From Halobacteriales archaeon QS_1_68_17 (GTDB lineage: Archaea; Halobacteriota; Halobacteria; Halobacteriales; Haloarculaceae), in contig PXRG01000032.1 in assembly GCA_003021105.1 (NCBI GenBank), positions 1 through 41,481 on the forward strand: DNA of 41,481 nt. The letters are read 5' to 3'. Below the pieces are notes generated by a model that did not search any database, was not told the origin of the DNA, and worked only from the letters and a program-made list of their open reading frames with translations. How positions within the stretch are numbered: the first letter of the stretch is position 1; each line of letters starts with the position of its first letter. Made by a program: the position numbers and the translations under genes. Below, one piece after another: positions 16,435-24,433 of this stretch.

Positions 16435-16560
16435 CTAAAGCCCCGGGACTCGGTGCGCGCTGTCGGCGGTCGCGTTCGATCCGTCGCTGTCCGTACAGCC
16501 CGCGACCCCGGCGAGACCGGCCACGCCGACGGTCCGCAGGAACGTGCGTCTGGAGGGCAT
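16435..16560 (-). pseudogene. Orphan Tat lipoprotein signal (truncated gene)
   Basis: MPSRRTFLRTVGVAGLAGVA then GCTDSDGSNATADS reads as a textbook haloarchaeal Tat signal: twin arginine (SRRTFL), a hydrophobic core and the lipobox AGC. The frame ends only 19 residues after the lipobox cysteine, with no mature domain. It is the 5' end of a lost lipoprotein gene. A functional lipopeptide of 41 residues is possible but less likely. Confidence 0.6.
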
Positions 16561-16737
16561 ACCCGCCCTTCCGATGCCGGGGGTACATGTCTTCTGTTAG
16601 CTTCGAGACTCGTTTGACCGACGCCGAACGCCGTCCGGACGTCGCGGGTTCGACGCCGTTCCGTTCGTCTCAGGTATGAATCCAATCCAACAGTTTATGC
16701 TGGATGCGCCCATAGGAATCGTTCCTGGGGTCGTAGT

Positions 16738-16908
16738 ATGCAATCGGAGAAACAGGGCGGTGGGGCCGCCGCGAGAGAGTCCTCACCATCCTACTTCAGT
16801 TGCGACTGCTGTGGCGTGATCGCCCGCTCGACCGAGATCCAGTACACGGACCTCGGCTATCCGCGGTGTCCGGACTGTGGCACACGGTACGGTCCCCGAG
16901 ACGGGTGA
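16738..16908 (+). CDS. Small zinc-ribbon protein
   Basis: 56 aa. A flexible Gly/Ala/Ser N-terminus (MQSEKQGGGAAARESSPSYF) precedes a zinc ribbon with CDCCGVIAR at 29-37 and CPDCGTRYGPRDG at the end. CxxC pairs 20 residues apart could hold one zinc ion. Function unknown; one of six small zinc-ribbon or zinc-finger proteins in the window. A short AT-containing leader (caacagtttatgctgg) lies upstream. Confidence 0.7.
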   Translation: MQSEKQGGGAAARESSPSYFSCDCCGVIARSTEIQYTDLGYPRCPDCGTRYGPRDG

Positions 16909-17040
16909 TACGGTGGGACACCGGACACCGGTCGGTCCCGGCTCCGGTCCGTCTCGGGATCGGTGCCGCAACGCACCCGGGTGACCCGCGCATCCGGGGC
17001 ATTCGACGGCTACGTCGATGACCTGTCAGAACAATGTGAA

Positions 17041-17187
17041 CTATCCCACCCTGTTCGCGTTGACACGCTCGCTGAGGGTGGGGCTTCCTGGTTCCGCGAC
17101 ACGCTTTTTCACGGACGGTCGGCTTGCCCCGACAGTCCGCGCAGGGAGCGCAGTCTCCGCAGGCGTGGATTCGGAGTGTTCCACTCC
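17041..17187 (-). pseudogene. tnpB: C-terminal remnant of IS200/IS605-type TnpB
   Basis: On the minus strand the frame reads GVEHSESTPAETALPARTVG, ASRPSVKKRVAEPGSPTLSE, RVNANRVG and a stop. The segments VEHSESTPAETALP and EPGSPTLSER match the variable C-terminal tail of haloarchaeal TnpB proteins (RNA-guided nucleases of IS200/IS605 elements). The inverted repeat ccccaccct...agggtggga around the stop codon resembles the right-end or guide-RNA region of these elements. The RuvC and zinc-finger domains are absent, so only a scar is left. This rests on memory of the family, not on an alignment. Confidence 0.6.
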
Positions 17188-17253
17188 TACTCGGTGGTGA
17201 TGGCGTAATTCATCTCGACCGCCTTGACTGCGGTGCTCGTTGAGGACGGGGGC

Positions 17254-17406
17254 TTAGTGCCTGCAATCAGCTAACTTCTGGCAGTAGACCTGCTGGAGCG
17301 CGGCCCGCAGGTGGTACCGGCCGTCGGCGTCCTCGCACTTCTCGAGCGCCTCCTCGAGATGTTCCACGAGCGGTTCAGTCGGCCCCCCCGCTTCGTGTCC
17401 ATCCAT
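17254..17406 (-). CDS. Small haloarchaeal protein, unknown function
   Basis: 50 aa: MDGHEAGGPTEPLVEHLEEA, LEKCEDADGRYHLRAALQQV, YCQKLADCRH. The helical core EHLEEALEKCEDADGRYHLR is like a common short haloarchaeal family, with unusual Cys residues near the end. The 3' end adjoins the tnpB scar, so the last residues may have been replaced by the insertion. An AT-rich promoter (tttaaatattataagtttga region) lies directly upstream of the ATG. Confidence 0.6.
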   Translation of the reverse strand: MDGHEAGGPTEPLVEHLEEALEKCEDADGRYHLRAALQQVYCQKLADCRH

Positions 17407-17473
17407 CCCATTTTGGCCATCAAAGTTAAATATTATAAGTTTGACGGTTCTAAACTTCTCGTGACGGCATAGT

Positions 17474-17515
17474 CCAACCGTTCCGGTTGGTAAATATTCC
17501 CGCCGGAGCGCGGGA
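17474..17515. repeat. Two consecutive hairpins in the intergenic region
   Basis: ccaaccg-ttc-cggttgg (17474-17490) and tcccgc-cggagc-gcggga (17498-17515) are two perfect inverted repeats separated by taaatat. They lie between the 3' end of the saccharopine-dehydrogenase-like gene and the small upstream-oriented gene. They could be a terminator pair or a regulatory binding site. Confidence 0.4.
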
Positions 17516-17551
17516 GTCCGCCATTCACATGTTCAGCGCGCACGCCGCGGG

Positions 17552-18640
17552 TCAGACGTCGGCCGACGGCACGTCGGCCGACTCCGCGGACTCGAACTCC
17601 CGCTCGACGCCCTCGATCTCCGCGACGAAGTCGGCGCCGAAGGCCGAGGCCGGCGTCTGGAAGGCGTCCTCGACCTCGCCCTCGACGGTGCGGGTCGCGG
17701 CCGCGACGGCGGTGAGGGCGGTCAGGTCGTAGGGATCGGGGGTTTCGAGGCGGCCGACCACCCGCTCGCCGTCGTCGGTCTCGGCCGCCCCCCAGACGCG
17801 GGCGACGTTCCCGGCGCGCTCCTGTGCGGTCGGTCCCGACACCGTCCGGTCGATCGCCGCCGACAGCGCGCGCCGGACCGGCCGCGACCCCAGCAGGGGT
17901 ACCAGCGGGCGGGCCAGTTCCATCGCGCGGATCGCCCGCTCGGGCACCGTCGCGTACGCCCCGATGTTCGGGATGCCCGTGGTGTAGTAGGCCGTCGAGA
18001 TGTCGCCCCACGGAACCGTCACCGCCGTCTTCGGCCCCTGGCCGAAGTCGAACCGCCGCCGCTTCCAGGCCACCGGCACCTCGCGTATCTCGCCGTCGGC
18101 CCTGACCGCGCCTGGCCGGGAGAGCTGCTCGACCACCGACTTGAGCGTCCCCGGCGAGCCGGCGTCCAGTCCGTCGAGCGCCAGCGTCAGCCGGGTCGCC
18201 GACTGGAGGCGGTTGTGCAGCGACGCCGCGAGACAGTCCGTCGGTACCACGTCGAACCCCACGCCCGGGATCAGGCTCACCCCCGCCTGTTCTGCCCCGT
18301 GGTCGCGCTCGGCGATGGCCTCCAGCACCGGGATCGACCCGGCGATGTCGAGGTAGTCGGTACCGGTCTCCAGACACGCCGAGACGAGCGGGTCGGCGGT
18401 CGCGGTAAAGGGCCCAGCGCAGTTGAGCACCGCCGTCACGTCGCCGACCCGCGACTCGACGACGTCCGGGTATTCGAGGCTGAACACCCGGTGGTCGAGG
18501 TCGAGCGCCGCCGCCTGTGACTCGACGCGTTCGGAATCCCGGCCGGCCACCACCGGCGCGATCCCGCGCTCGACTGCCGTCTGCGTCACGAGCGATCCTG
18601 TGTACCCGTACGACCCGTAGATGAGCAGTTCGTCCGCCAT
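17552..18640 (-). CDS. Saccharopine dehydrogenase-like / trans-acting enoyl reductase family protein
   Basis: 362 aa starting MADELLIYGSYGYTGSLVTQ, an NAD(P)-binding Rossmann loop (GxxGYTG). Conserved points that follow are PVVAGRDSERVESQAAAL, VLNCAGPFTATADPLVSACL, ETGTDYLDIAGSIPVLEAIA and LIPGVGFDVVPTDCLAASLH. This is the pattern of the saccharopine-dehydrogenase/trans-acting enoyl reductase family, which binds NADP but whose archaeal substrates are unknown. An ATG 15 codons earlier is possible, but the loop normally starts near the N-terminus. It is followed on the chromosome by an OsmC gene in the same direction with a 136-bp gap. Confidence 0.85.
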   Translation of the reverse strand: MADELLIYGSYGYTGSLVTQTAVERGIAPVVAGRDSERVESQAAALDLDHRVFSLEYPDVVESRVGDVTAVLNCAGPFTATADPLVSACLETGTDYLDIAGSIPVLEAIAERDHGAEQAGVSLIPGVGFDVVPTDCLAASLHNRLQSATRLTLALDGLDAGSPGTLKSVVEQLSRPGAVRADGEIREVPVAWKRRRFDFGQGPKTAVTVPWGDISTAYYTTGIPNIGAYATVPERAIRAMELARPLVPLLGSRPVRRALSAAIDRTVSGPTAQERAGNVARVWGAAETDDGERVVGRLETPDPYDLTALTAVAAATRTVEGEVEDAFQTPASAFGADFVAEIEGVEREFESAESADVPSADV

Positions 18641-18776
18641 GGCCGGATGGTCCACGCCACGCACCATAACTCGGGGGGTGTCCACGGCCGTGACGGGCCG
18701 TTCGCCGGGCGGACGACCTCTCGCTGACTCCGCGTTGCGACCGTCCAGCGAAAGGGAGCCCCCTTCCGGGTGCCGT

Positions 18777-19202
18777 CTACCGGCGCTCGACGGCGAGGCC
18801 GGTCCCCCCGGTGAGTGTGTCGGTGACCGGACACCGATCTTCGACCGCGGCGAGCCACTCCGAGAGGGTCTCGTCGTCGGCGTCGGCGTCCACCGAGAGG
18901 GTGATGCGGACGTCCTGCAGGCCGCTCCTGGCGTCTGTCTCCTCGCCTTTGAACCGCGCGTAGTCGATGTCCCCCTCGACGGTGGCCTCCAGCCCCTCGA
19001 CGTCGAGGTCCATCTCCCGGGCGACCCGCGTGGCCGTGAAGTTCAGACAGCCGACGGCCGACCCCAGCAGGTACTCGATGGGGTTGACGTCCGTGTCGAC
19101 GTCGAACTCGGCCTCGCCGGTGTCGACGCGCATCCGGTGGGGGCTGATCCGCGTGCCCGTCAGTTCGTAGGTCGTCAGCGACGCTGACTGGTCGTCTCCC
19201 AT
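18777..19202 (-). CDS. OsmC family protein
   Basis: 141 aa. The OsmC core is visible as NPIEYLLGSAVGCLNFTATR with C52, then LEATVEGDIDYARFKGEETD, and the second cysteine C124 in AAVEDRCPVTDTLTGGTG. The CPVxxTL ending is that of the OsmC branch related to YhfA-like proteins rather than to the other OsmC protein in this window. It probably acts on peroxides or reactive thiols; not proven. Confidence 0.88.
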   Translation of the reverse strand: MGDDQSASLTTYELTGTRISPHRMRVDTGEAEFDVDTDVNPIEYLLGSAVGCLNFTATRVAREMDLDVEGLEATVEGDIDYARFKGEETDARSGLQDVRITLSVDADADDETLSEWLAAVEDRCPVTDTLTGGTGLAVERR

Positions 19203-19277
19203 GGCCGTAACGTGTCGCCCGGTCGAAAGTAAGCGTACTGGTCGAATCCGGCGTCGATTCCGGCGTTGCCGCGTCGC

Positions 19278-19484
19278 TCATCCCGAGCGATCGTCCCGGT
19301 CGCGTTCGTCGTCCCCGCGGCATTCGCTCGCCGTGTCCGGCTCGGCCCGGAGGTTTTCGTCGAGCAGTTCCCCGCGTATATGTCGGGCCCGGAGCCGACG
19401 GTAAATCACCAGTGCGACGATCCGCTCCCACTGGTGTCGTGAGGCGCTTACTAACTCTTTTAATGACAGAGCGATTAAATACAA
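19278..19484 (-). CDS. Doubtful small ORF
   Basis: 68 aa with RHQWERIVALVIYRRLRARH, IRGELLDENLRAEPDTASE and an Asp/Arg-rich tail. Third-position G/C is lower than in its neighbours, and the start overlaps the AT-rich promoter of the HTH pseudogene on the other strand. It may be the C-terminal tail of a lost membrane protein, or not a gene. Confidence 0.25.
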   Translation of the reverse strand: MYLIALSLKELVSASRHQWERIVALVIYRRLRARHIRGELLDENLRAEPDTASECRGDDERDRDDRSG

Positions 19485-19486
19485 GT

Positions 19487-19781
19487 ATGCCAGATTCGGT
19501 GGCGGAGATGTTGCGCCGGGAGATGGAGTGCGAGGAGTTGCTGGAGTGTCTCCACGGGCTGAAGGACCTCGACCGGGAGGGTTTCCAGGTGCTCGCGGCG
19601 AGCGACAAGCCGCTGACGGTCGACGAGATCGCGGAACGTCTACTACCCGGCCGACCCCGACGAGGTAGCCGACGACATGCAGCGACTCCTCAACGACTGG
19701 TACGCCCAGGTCGGCCAGCTGATCCGGGAGTTCCGGTCCACGTACGCCGAGACGGCCGACCCCGCGGCCGCCGAACAGTGA
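19487..19781 (+). pseudogene. TrmB-like HTH regulator with deleted recognition helix
   Basis: The first frame reads MPDSVAEMLRREMECEELLE, GLKDLDREGFQVLAASDKPL, TVDEIAERL and then turns into nonsense (PGRPRRGSRR). A second frame resumes with NVYYPADPDEVADDMQRLLN, DWYAQVGQLIREFRSTYAET to the TGA. Intact haloarchaeal relatives carry a complete HTH (the recognition helix and the 'RGGYYHVYYP' wing) between these parts. About 35-40 codons and the reading frame are lost exactly in the DNA-binding helix. The AT-rich promoter (cttttaatgacagagcgatt) is intact. The stop TGA abuts the convergent stop of the flavoprotein gene. Confidence 0.75.
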
Positions 19782-21164
19782 TCACCGCGGCTCGACGTTC
19801 ACGTTCGAAGCAAACAGGTTCTCCGGGTCCCACTCCGTTTTGATCTCGACGAGGCGCTCGTAGTTGTCGCCGTAGGCGGCCCTGCGCCGCCGTTCGGGTT
19901 CGTCCTCGGTGAGGAAGTTCATCGCCACGTCGCCGGTCGTGTAGGGTGCCACCGCCTCGTGGAACTCGCGCGTCCAGGCGACACACGCCTCGTCCTGCTC
20001 GGGGTCGGACCACCGGGCTTCGATCAGGAGGTGGTGGGCCGCGTCCCGGCGCGGGTAGGCCGTCGCGTCGGTCGGCGGTTCGACCTCCGCGCCGTGCCGG
20101 GGCGAGACGAACACCGTCGCCCCCGGGACGGGGGCGTCCTCGGCGTGCGCGACGATGGTCTCGACGGCCTCGTCGGACAACGCCGGGAGGTACTGGCTCC
20201 GCAGGTAGGTCCGGACCGACCCCTGGCTCTCCCCGGCGCGCTGGAACGACTTGTAGGACCGCCCCCGCAGGCTGTTCATGTGCGGGTCGCCGTACTCGCG
20301 GAGCGGGGCGAGCACCTCTCTGCCCTCCGCGGGCGGGCCGGCGTAGAACGCGACGATCATTGCGACCCGGGTATTGTGGACCGCCTCGGGGTAAAAGGAG
20401 GCCGCCGGGAGTTCCATGATTCCGAACAGCGTCCGGACCTCCGGGGGCGCGTCGGCCATGAACTCGCGGTAGTGACGGGCCACCCCGCGGGCCTTCGCAA
20501 GGGGATAGATCAGCGACCCCGCGAATATCTCGGGGCCGACCTCGTGGAGGTCGTACTCGAAGGCGGTGACGACGCCGAAGTTGCCGCCGCCGCCCCGGAG
20601 CGCCCAGAACAGGTCCGGGTTCTCCGTTTCGCTGGCGTGGACCAGTTCGCCGTCGGCGGTCACGACGTCAGCCGACCGGAGGTTGTCGCAGGTCAGCCCG
20701 TACTTGGGGCTGAGCCAGCCGACGCCGCCGCCCAGGGTCAGCCCGGCGACCCCGATGTTGGGGTCCTGCCCGCCCGGGACGGCGAGGCCGAACGCCTGGG
20801 TCTCGTGGTCCACGTCCCCCCAGGTCGCGCCTGCTTGGACCCGGGCGGTCCGCGCGCGCGGGTCGACCCGGACGGCGTCCATCTCGGAGAGGTCGATCAC
20901 GAGCCCGTCGTCGCAGACGGCAGCCCCCGAGACGTGGTGGCCCCCGCCCTTGACCGAGAACCGCAGGTCGTGCTCGCGGGCGGCGTCGACGGCCGCCATC
21001 ACGTCGGCCGCGCCAGTCGCCCGGAGGACGGCGGCCGGCTCCCGGTCGACCATCGCGTTCCAGACCCGCCGCGCGTCGTCGTAGCCCGCGTCGCAGGGTT
21101 CGAGTACCGGACCCCGCGTCCGGTCGCGCAGTTCCGCTATCGTCTCGTCCGTGGCTGGCGTCAC
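19782..21164 (-). CDS. FAD-linked oxidoreductase with BBE domain
   Basis: 460 aa, full length. The PCMH-type FAD domain starts near residue 40 with EPAAVLRATGAADVMAAVDA. The motif VKGGGHHVSGAAVCDDGL holds His-76, the usual site of covalent FAD attachment. GQDPNIGVAGLTLGGGVGWL and KYGLTCDNLRSADVVTADGE follow, then LFWALRGGGGNFGVVTAFEY. The C-terminal BBE segment is NYERLVEIKTEWDPENLFAS. Such enzymes oxidise alcohols, sugars or alkaloid-like compounds with O2 or another acceptor; the substrate is unknown. A HiPIP-like protein is encoded 81 bp upstream on the same strand, possibly its electron partner. Confidence 0.92.
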   Translation of the reverse strand: MTPATDETIAELRDRTRGPVLEPCDAGYDDARRVWNAMVDREPAAVLRATGAADVMAAVDAAREHDLRFSVKGGGHHVSGAAVCDDGLVIDLSEMDAVRVDPRARTARVQAGATWGDVDHETQAFGLAVPGGQDPNIGVAGLTLGGGVGWLSPKYGLTCDNLRSADVVTADGELVHASETENPDLFWALRGGGGNFGVVTAFEYDLHEVGPEIFAGSLIYPLAKARGVARHYREFMADAPPEVRTLFGIMELPAASFYPEAVHNTRVAMIVAFYAGPPAEGREVLAPLREYGDPHMNSLRGRSYKSFQRAGESQGSVRTYLRSQYLPALSDEAVETIVAHAEDAPVPGATVFVSPRHGAEVEPPTDATAYPRRDAAHHLLIEARWSDPEQDEACVAWTREFHEAVAPYTTGDVAMNFLTEDEPERRRRAAYGDNYERLVEIKTEWDPENLFASNVNVEPR

Positions 21165-21245
21165 GCCTGTCTCTCCCTCGACGCGGACAATCGCGGAGGA
21201 CGCACATAGCCCTGTCCGTGGAATTTTCCGGGTCGTGCCGGCGCG

Positions 21246-21722
21246 TCAGCCGCCGCTCTCCGGGCCGCTCCGGTCGAGCGATCCCTCCGTGGTTTCCGCC
21301 GCCACGTAGCTGGTACACCAGCCGTTCGGGTCGATGGTCCCGGCGACGATCGAACAGGCGCCCAGGCCGTCGCCGTTCTTGTCCGGGATGTAGAACTGGC
21401 AGCCCGAACACTGGTTGCCCTCGTTGGGTTCTGACTGGTAGTTCACGGCATCCTTCGAAGAGAGCGCGTCCGGGTCGCGCTGGCTGCCGCTGATTGCCGT
21501 GGCCGTCCGGTACTCCTCCGGGACTTCCTCCCCACCGGCGGTCGTCCCGGCCGCGGTCGTCTCGGTCGGCGGAGACGTCGCCGCCGGTTCGGTCGTCTCC
21601 TGGGGCGTGTCCTCGCCGCCCTCGCCGCCGCCACCGCCACAGCCGGCCAGCCCCGTCGTCGCGCCGATGCCGACCAGTGCGAGCAGTCGCCGTCGTTCGA
21701 TCTCCGTCACCTGGTTTCGCAT
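21246..21722 (-). CDS. HiPIP-like Fe-S protein with Tat lipobox signal
   Basis: 158 aa. MRNQVTEIERRRLLALVGIG followed by ATTGLAGC is a Tat-type signal (RRR) with a lipobox ending at C28, so it is exported and lipid-anchored. A Gly/Thr/Pro linker follows. The C-terminal domain has four cysteines spaced as in high-potential iron-sulfur proteins, C105-x2-C108-x14-C123-x12-C136, with NYQSEPNEGNQCSGCQFYIP and GLGACSIVAGTIDPNGWCTS. HiPIPs carry a [4Fe-4S] cluster and move electrons at high potential. Co-orientation with the flavoprotein gene suggests a redox pair; this is inference. Confidence 0.85.
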   Translation of the reverse strand: MRNQVTEIERRRLLALVGIGATTGLAGCGGGGGEGGEDTPQETTEPAATSPPTETTAAGTTAGGEEVPEEYRTATAISGSQRDPDALSSKDAVNYQSEPNEGNQCSGCQFYIPDKNGDGLGACSIVAGTIDPNGWCTSYVAAETTEGSLDRSGPESGG

Positions 21723-21896
21723 ACCTCTACGTACGGGAGCCGCGGCAATGAAACCCCGAGGGCGTCGGTCCGGCGGCGTCGAACGGTCCGGTCCAGCGGT
21801 GGCCACGACTGGCGTCTCGTTCGCGCACGAACCCGTCACGCCCGCGCGGCACCGCCGGACCGAGAGGTGAATACCCCACCGGCCGAACGTCCGTGC

Positions 21897-22439
21897 ATGG
21901 ACGACACCTGGATCGAGGAGATCGAGACACAGCGACAGCACAAGGACCACTACTTCGCCAAGGACCCCCGGTCGCCGATACCCGACGACGAACGGGCCGA
22001 GTTCGACGGGCTGGACTACTATCCGGTCGATCCCGATTACCGCTTCGTGGTCGAACTCGACGCGCACGACGACTCCAAACCGGTCACCGTCGGCACCAGC
22101 ACCGACGGCGAACAGGAGTACCTCGTGTGGGGGGAGTTCGCCGTCGAGGTCGACGGCGAGGACGTGACGGTCACGGCCTACAAGAGCGACCCAGGGGACG
22201 ACCGCCTGTGGGTCCCGTTCCGCGACGCGACGAGCGGCGCGGAGACCTACGGTGCCGGCCGGTATCTCGACCTCGAACCCGACCACCACCGGACCGACGA
22301 CGGCCGATGGATACTCGATTTCAACGAGGCGTACAACCCGACCTGTGCCTACTCGGACCGGTACGAGTGCCCGTTGCCGCCGCCGACCAACTGGCTGGAC
22401 GTCCGGATCGAGGCCGGCGAGAGGGACTTCGAGGGCTGA
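21897..22439 (+). CDS. DUF1684 family protein
   Basis: 180 aa from MDDTWIEEIETQRQHKDHYF. The typical DUF1684 sequence path is present: AKDPRSPIPDDERAEFDGLD, YYPVDPDYRFVVELDAHDD, LWVPFRDATSGAETYGAGRY, LDLEPDHHRTDDGRWILDFN and EAYNPTCAYSDRYECPLPPP. The family is widespread with no settled biochemistry. A GTG ten codons earlier is a possible start, but the family begins near the chosen ATG. It is convergent with a small AbrB gene. Confidence 0.9.
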   Translation: MDDTWIEEIETQRQHKDHYFAKDPRSPIPDDERAEFDGLDYYPVDPDYRFVVELDAHDDSKPVTVGTSTDGEQEYLVWGEFAVEVDGEDVTVTAYKSDPGDDRLWVPFRDATSGAETYGAGRYLDLEPDHHRTDDGRWILDFNEAYNPTCAYSDRYECPLPPPTNWLDVRIEAGERDFEG

Positions 22440-22467
22440 ACGCGAAGAGGACGTTAAACGTTGCACA

Positions 22468-22707
22468 TCAGGACCAGTCGTAGCTCTCCGTGATCTCGAC
22501 GGCGTCCGTCTCTCCAATGTCGACCGGATCGAGCGAATCCGCCGCGCCGTGTCGCTCGCGGGCGAGCTCCGCTGCCAGTTGCCCGTCGTCGGTCACTCGC
22601 CAGCGGAACCGGTCGCCGGGTTCGAGGTCGACGTCACGGCCGACCGCCGCGGGGATCGTGACCGAGAAACTGTCGTTGACGGGTGTCTCGGCCTCCTCGG
22701 TGCCCAT
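22468..22707 (-). CDS. AbrB/SpoVT-type DNA-binding protein
   Basis: 79 aa. VNDSFSVTIPAAVGRDVDLE followed by PGDRFRWRVTDDGQLAAEL is the swapped-hairpin AbrB fold. The C-terminus is acidic (DPVDIGETDAVEITESYDW). Such proteins dimerise and bind promoters, often as regulators or antitoxins. No toxin-like partner is adjacent, so a regulator is more likely. It is upstream of the GTPase gene on the same strand, 58 bp away. Confidence 0.85.
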   Translation of the reverse strand: MGTEEAETPVNDSFSVTIPAAVGRDVDLEPGDRFRWRVTDDGQLAAELARERHGAADSLDPVDIGETDAVEITESYDWS

Positions 22708-22765
22708 ACCCCCGATAGCTGCCAGGGACGGAAAAATTACCGCGGTAATTGGGGCTTCCCGCGGC

Positions 22766-24373
22766 TCACGCGTCCGGATCGACCGACGTCACCGTCCCGA
22801 CGCCCTTCGAGCGGCCCTCGCGGAAGACGAACCGCTGGCCTTCCTCGACCAGGTAGGGGCGGAACTTGAACCGGACGCGCGCCCGGCCGGTGTCGCCGGG
22901 GAGGAGTTGCCCGTCCTCGGGGTAGAAGGCGGCGGCCTCGCTGACCGTTTCGAGGTGGACGACCGGTTCGTAGCCGTCGCCGATCCGGGTGGGGTGGTTC
23001 AACACCATGACCTCGGCCTCGAACTCCCGGACGGGATCGGGGTCCGCCCCGCGGGGGAGCAACACCATCCCGCGCTCGACGTCGGCCTCGCGGACGCCCT
23101 TGAGGGCGATGCCGACGATCCGGCCGGCGCGGGCCTCGTCGACGCGGTGGTAGTGCATCTCGATCGAGCGGACCTCGACCTCCCGGAAGGAGCCGTCGGC
23201 CATCGGTCCGAGCAGGAGTTCGTCCCCGGCCTCGACCCGGCCGGACCTGATCGTCCCGGAGGCGACCGCGCCGACGCCCGTGACCTTGTAGGTCCGGTCG
23301 ATGTACATAGCGAAGGGTTCGTCCGCGCCCGCCGGGCGGGCGGTCTTGGGCAACCGCTCGAACAGTTCGTCGAGCACGTCGAGCCCCTCCATCGTGACCG
23401 CGCTGGTGGTGACCACGGGGACGACCGTCTCGTTTATCTCCTCGACGGCGGCGTCGACGCCGTGGCGTGCCACCCGCAGGGGCGTCCGGTCGACCTCCCG
23501 GAGCAGGCGTTCGACCTCGCGTTCGACCTCGTGGACCCGCTCGTCCCCGACGAGGTCGGCCTTGGTGATGGCGACCACGGTCGGCAGGTCGGTCGCAAGC
23601 AGAATCCCGAGGTGTTCGCGCGTGGTATTCGTGGGGCCGTCGTCGGCGGCGACGGTCAACAGCCCGTAGTCGAGTTTCTGGCCGACCAGCCCGCGGATGG
23701 TCGTCCGGAGCCACGGCTCGTGGCCCACCGTGTCGACGAACGAAACGAGGCGGTCGGCCTCCTCGACGACCCGGGCGCGGTCGGACTTCCGGTGGGGGTT
23801 GTCCATCCGGACGGCCCCGTTGTCGTCGAAGCCGTAGACGCCGTACGAGAGGTCCGCAGAGAGCCCGCGCTCGACCTCGTGGGGCTGGACGTCGAGGTAG
23901 CCCCGCGTGTCGCCCTCGCCGTCGTCCGGGGTGCCGGTCACGAGCGATCCCACCAGCGTCGACTTCCCGTGGTCGACGTGGCCCGCCGTGCCGACGACGA
24001 TGTGTTCGTCGTCCTCCAGCACCGCGCCCTCGCGGATCGTGGCGACGCCGACGATGCCGCCCTCGACGCCCCAGGTCTGGACCTCCTCGATGTGTGCGCC
24101 GGCCTCGTCGGCCAGCAGGGAGAGCACGTCCATCGACTCGGAGAACGCGTCGGGGTCGATGCCCGCGATGCCGCCGTCGTCGGTCACGCCCACGACGTAG
24201 GTCGCCTCGCCGTCGCCCGAGAGCACGCGGTGGCGCAGTTGCGCGGCCAGGCTCTCCAGCCGACCGTCGTCGACGTGGAGGTCCTTCGTGAGGCGCTCTT
24301 TGAACTCGACGCTGCCGCCCTCCTGCTCCCCGCGCTCGATGGCCCGTTCGAGGACGGCCCGGTCGGCGCTCAT
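22766..24373 (-). CDS. GTPBP1/GTPBP2-like translational GTPase
   Basis: 535 aa. The N-terminal 120 residues are a non-catalytic domain. The G1 loop is VVGTAGHVDHGKSTLVGSLV (residues about 127-143), G3 is VSFVDTVGHEPWLRTTIRGL and G4 is VAITKADLVGD. Two beta-barrel domains follow (YIDRTYKVTGVGAVASGTIR, VEVRSIEMHYHRVDEARAGR), ending RFVFREGRSKGVGTVTSVDP. This matches the archaeal GTPBP1-like branch of the EF-Tu superfamily, linked in eukaryotes to ribosome rescue and mRNA decay; the archaeal role is not settled. The start is the ATG that gives the usual short N-terminus. Confidence 0.92.
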   Translation of the reverse strand: MSADRAVLERAIERGEQEGGSVEFKERLTKDLHVDDGRLESLAAQLRHRVLSGDGEATYVVGVTDDGGIAGIDPDAFSESMDVLSLLADEAGAHIEEVQTWGVEGGIVGVATIREGAVLEDDEHIVVGTAGHVDHGKSTLVGSLVTGTPDDGEGDTRGYLDVQPHEVERGLSADLSYGVYGFDDNGAVRMDNPHRKSDRARVVEEADRLVSFVDTVGHEPWLRTTIRGLVGQKLDYGLLTVAADDGPTNTTREHLGILLATDLPTVVAITKADLVGDERVHEVEREVERLLREVDRTPLRVARHGVDAAVEEINETVVPVVTTSAVTMEGLDVLDELFERLPKTARPAGADEPFAMYIDRTYKVTGVGAVASGTIRSGRVEAGDELLLGPMADGSFREVEVRSIEMHYHRVDEARAGRIVGIALKGVREADVERGMVLLPRGADPDPVREFEAEVMVLNHPTRIGDGYEPVVHLETVSEAAAFYPEDGQLLPGDTGRARVRFKFRPYLVEEGQRFVFREGRSKGVGTVTSVDPDA

Positions 24374-24433
24374 GGGAAGGGGTAGCGAGCCACCGAATAA
24401 AAGCCTTCTCCGGGGACGGCTCGGGAGTTCTCG

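Noticed and set aside
17018-17208. Plus-strand small ORFs over the tnpB scar
   Set aside because: They are antisense to the TnpB-like tail, and their translations show no family pattern.
22468-22707. Toxin-antitoxin module with the AbrB protein as antitoxin
   Set aside because: No small toxin gene is adjacent; the neighbours are DUF1684 (convergent) and a large GTPase.
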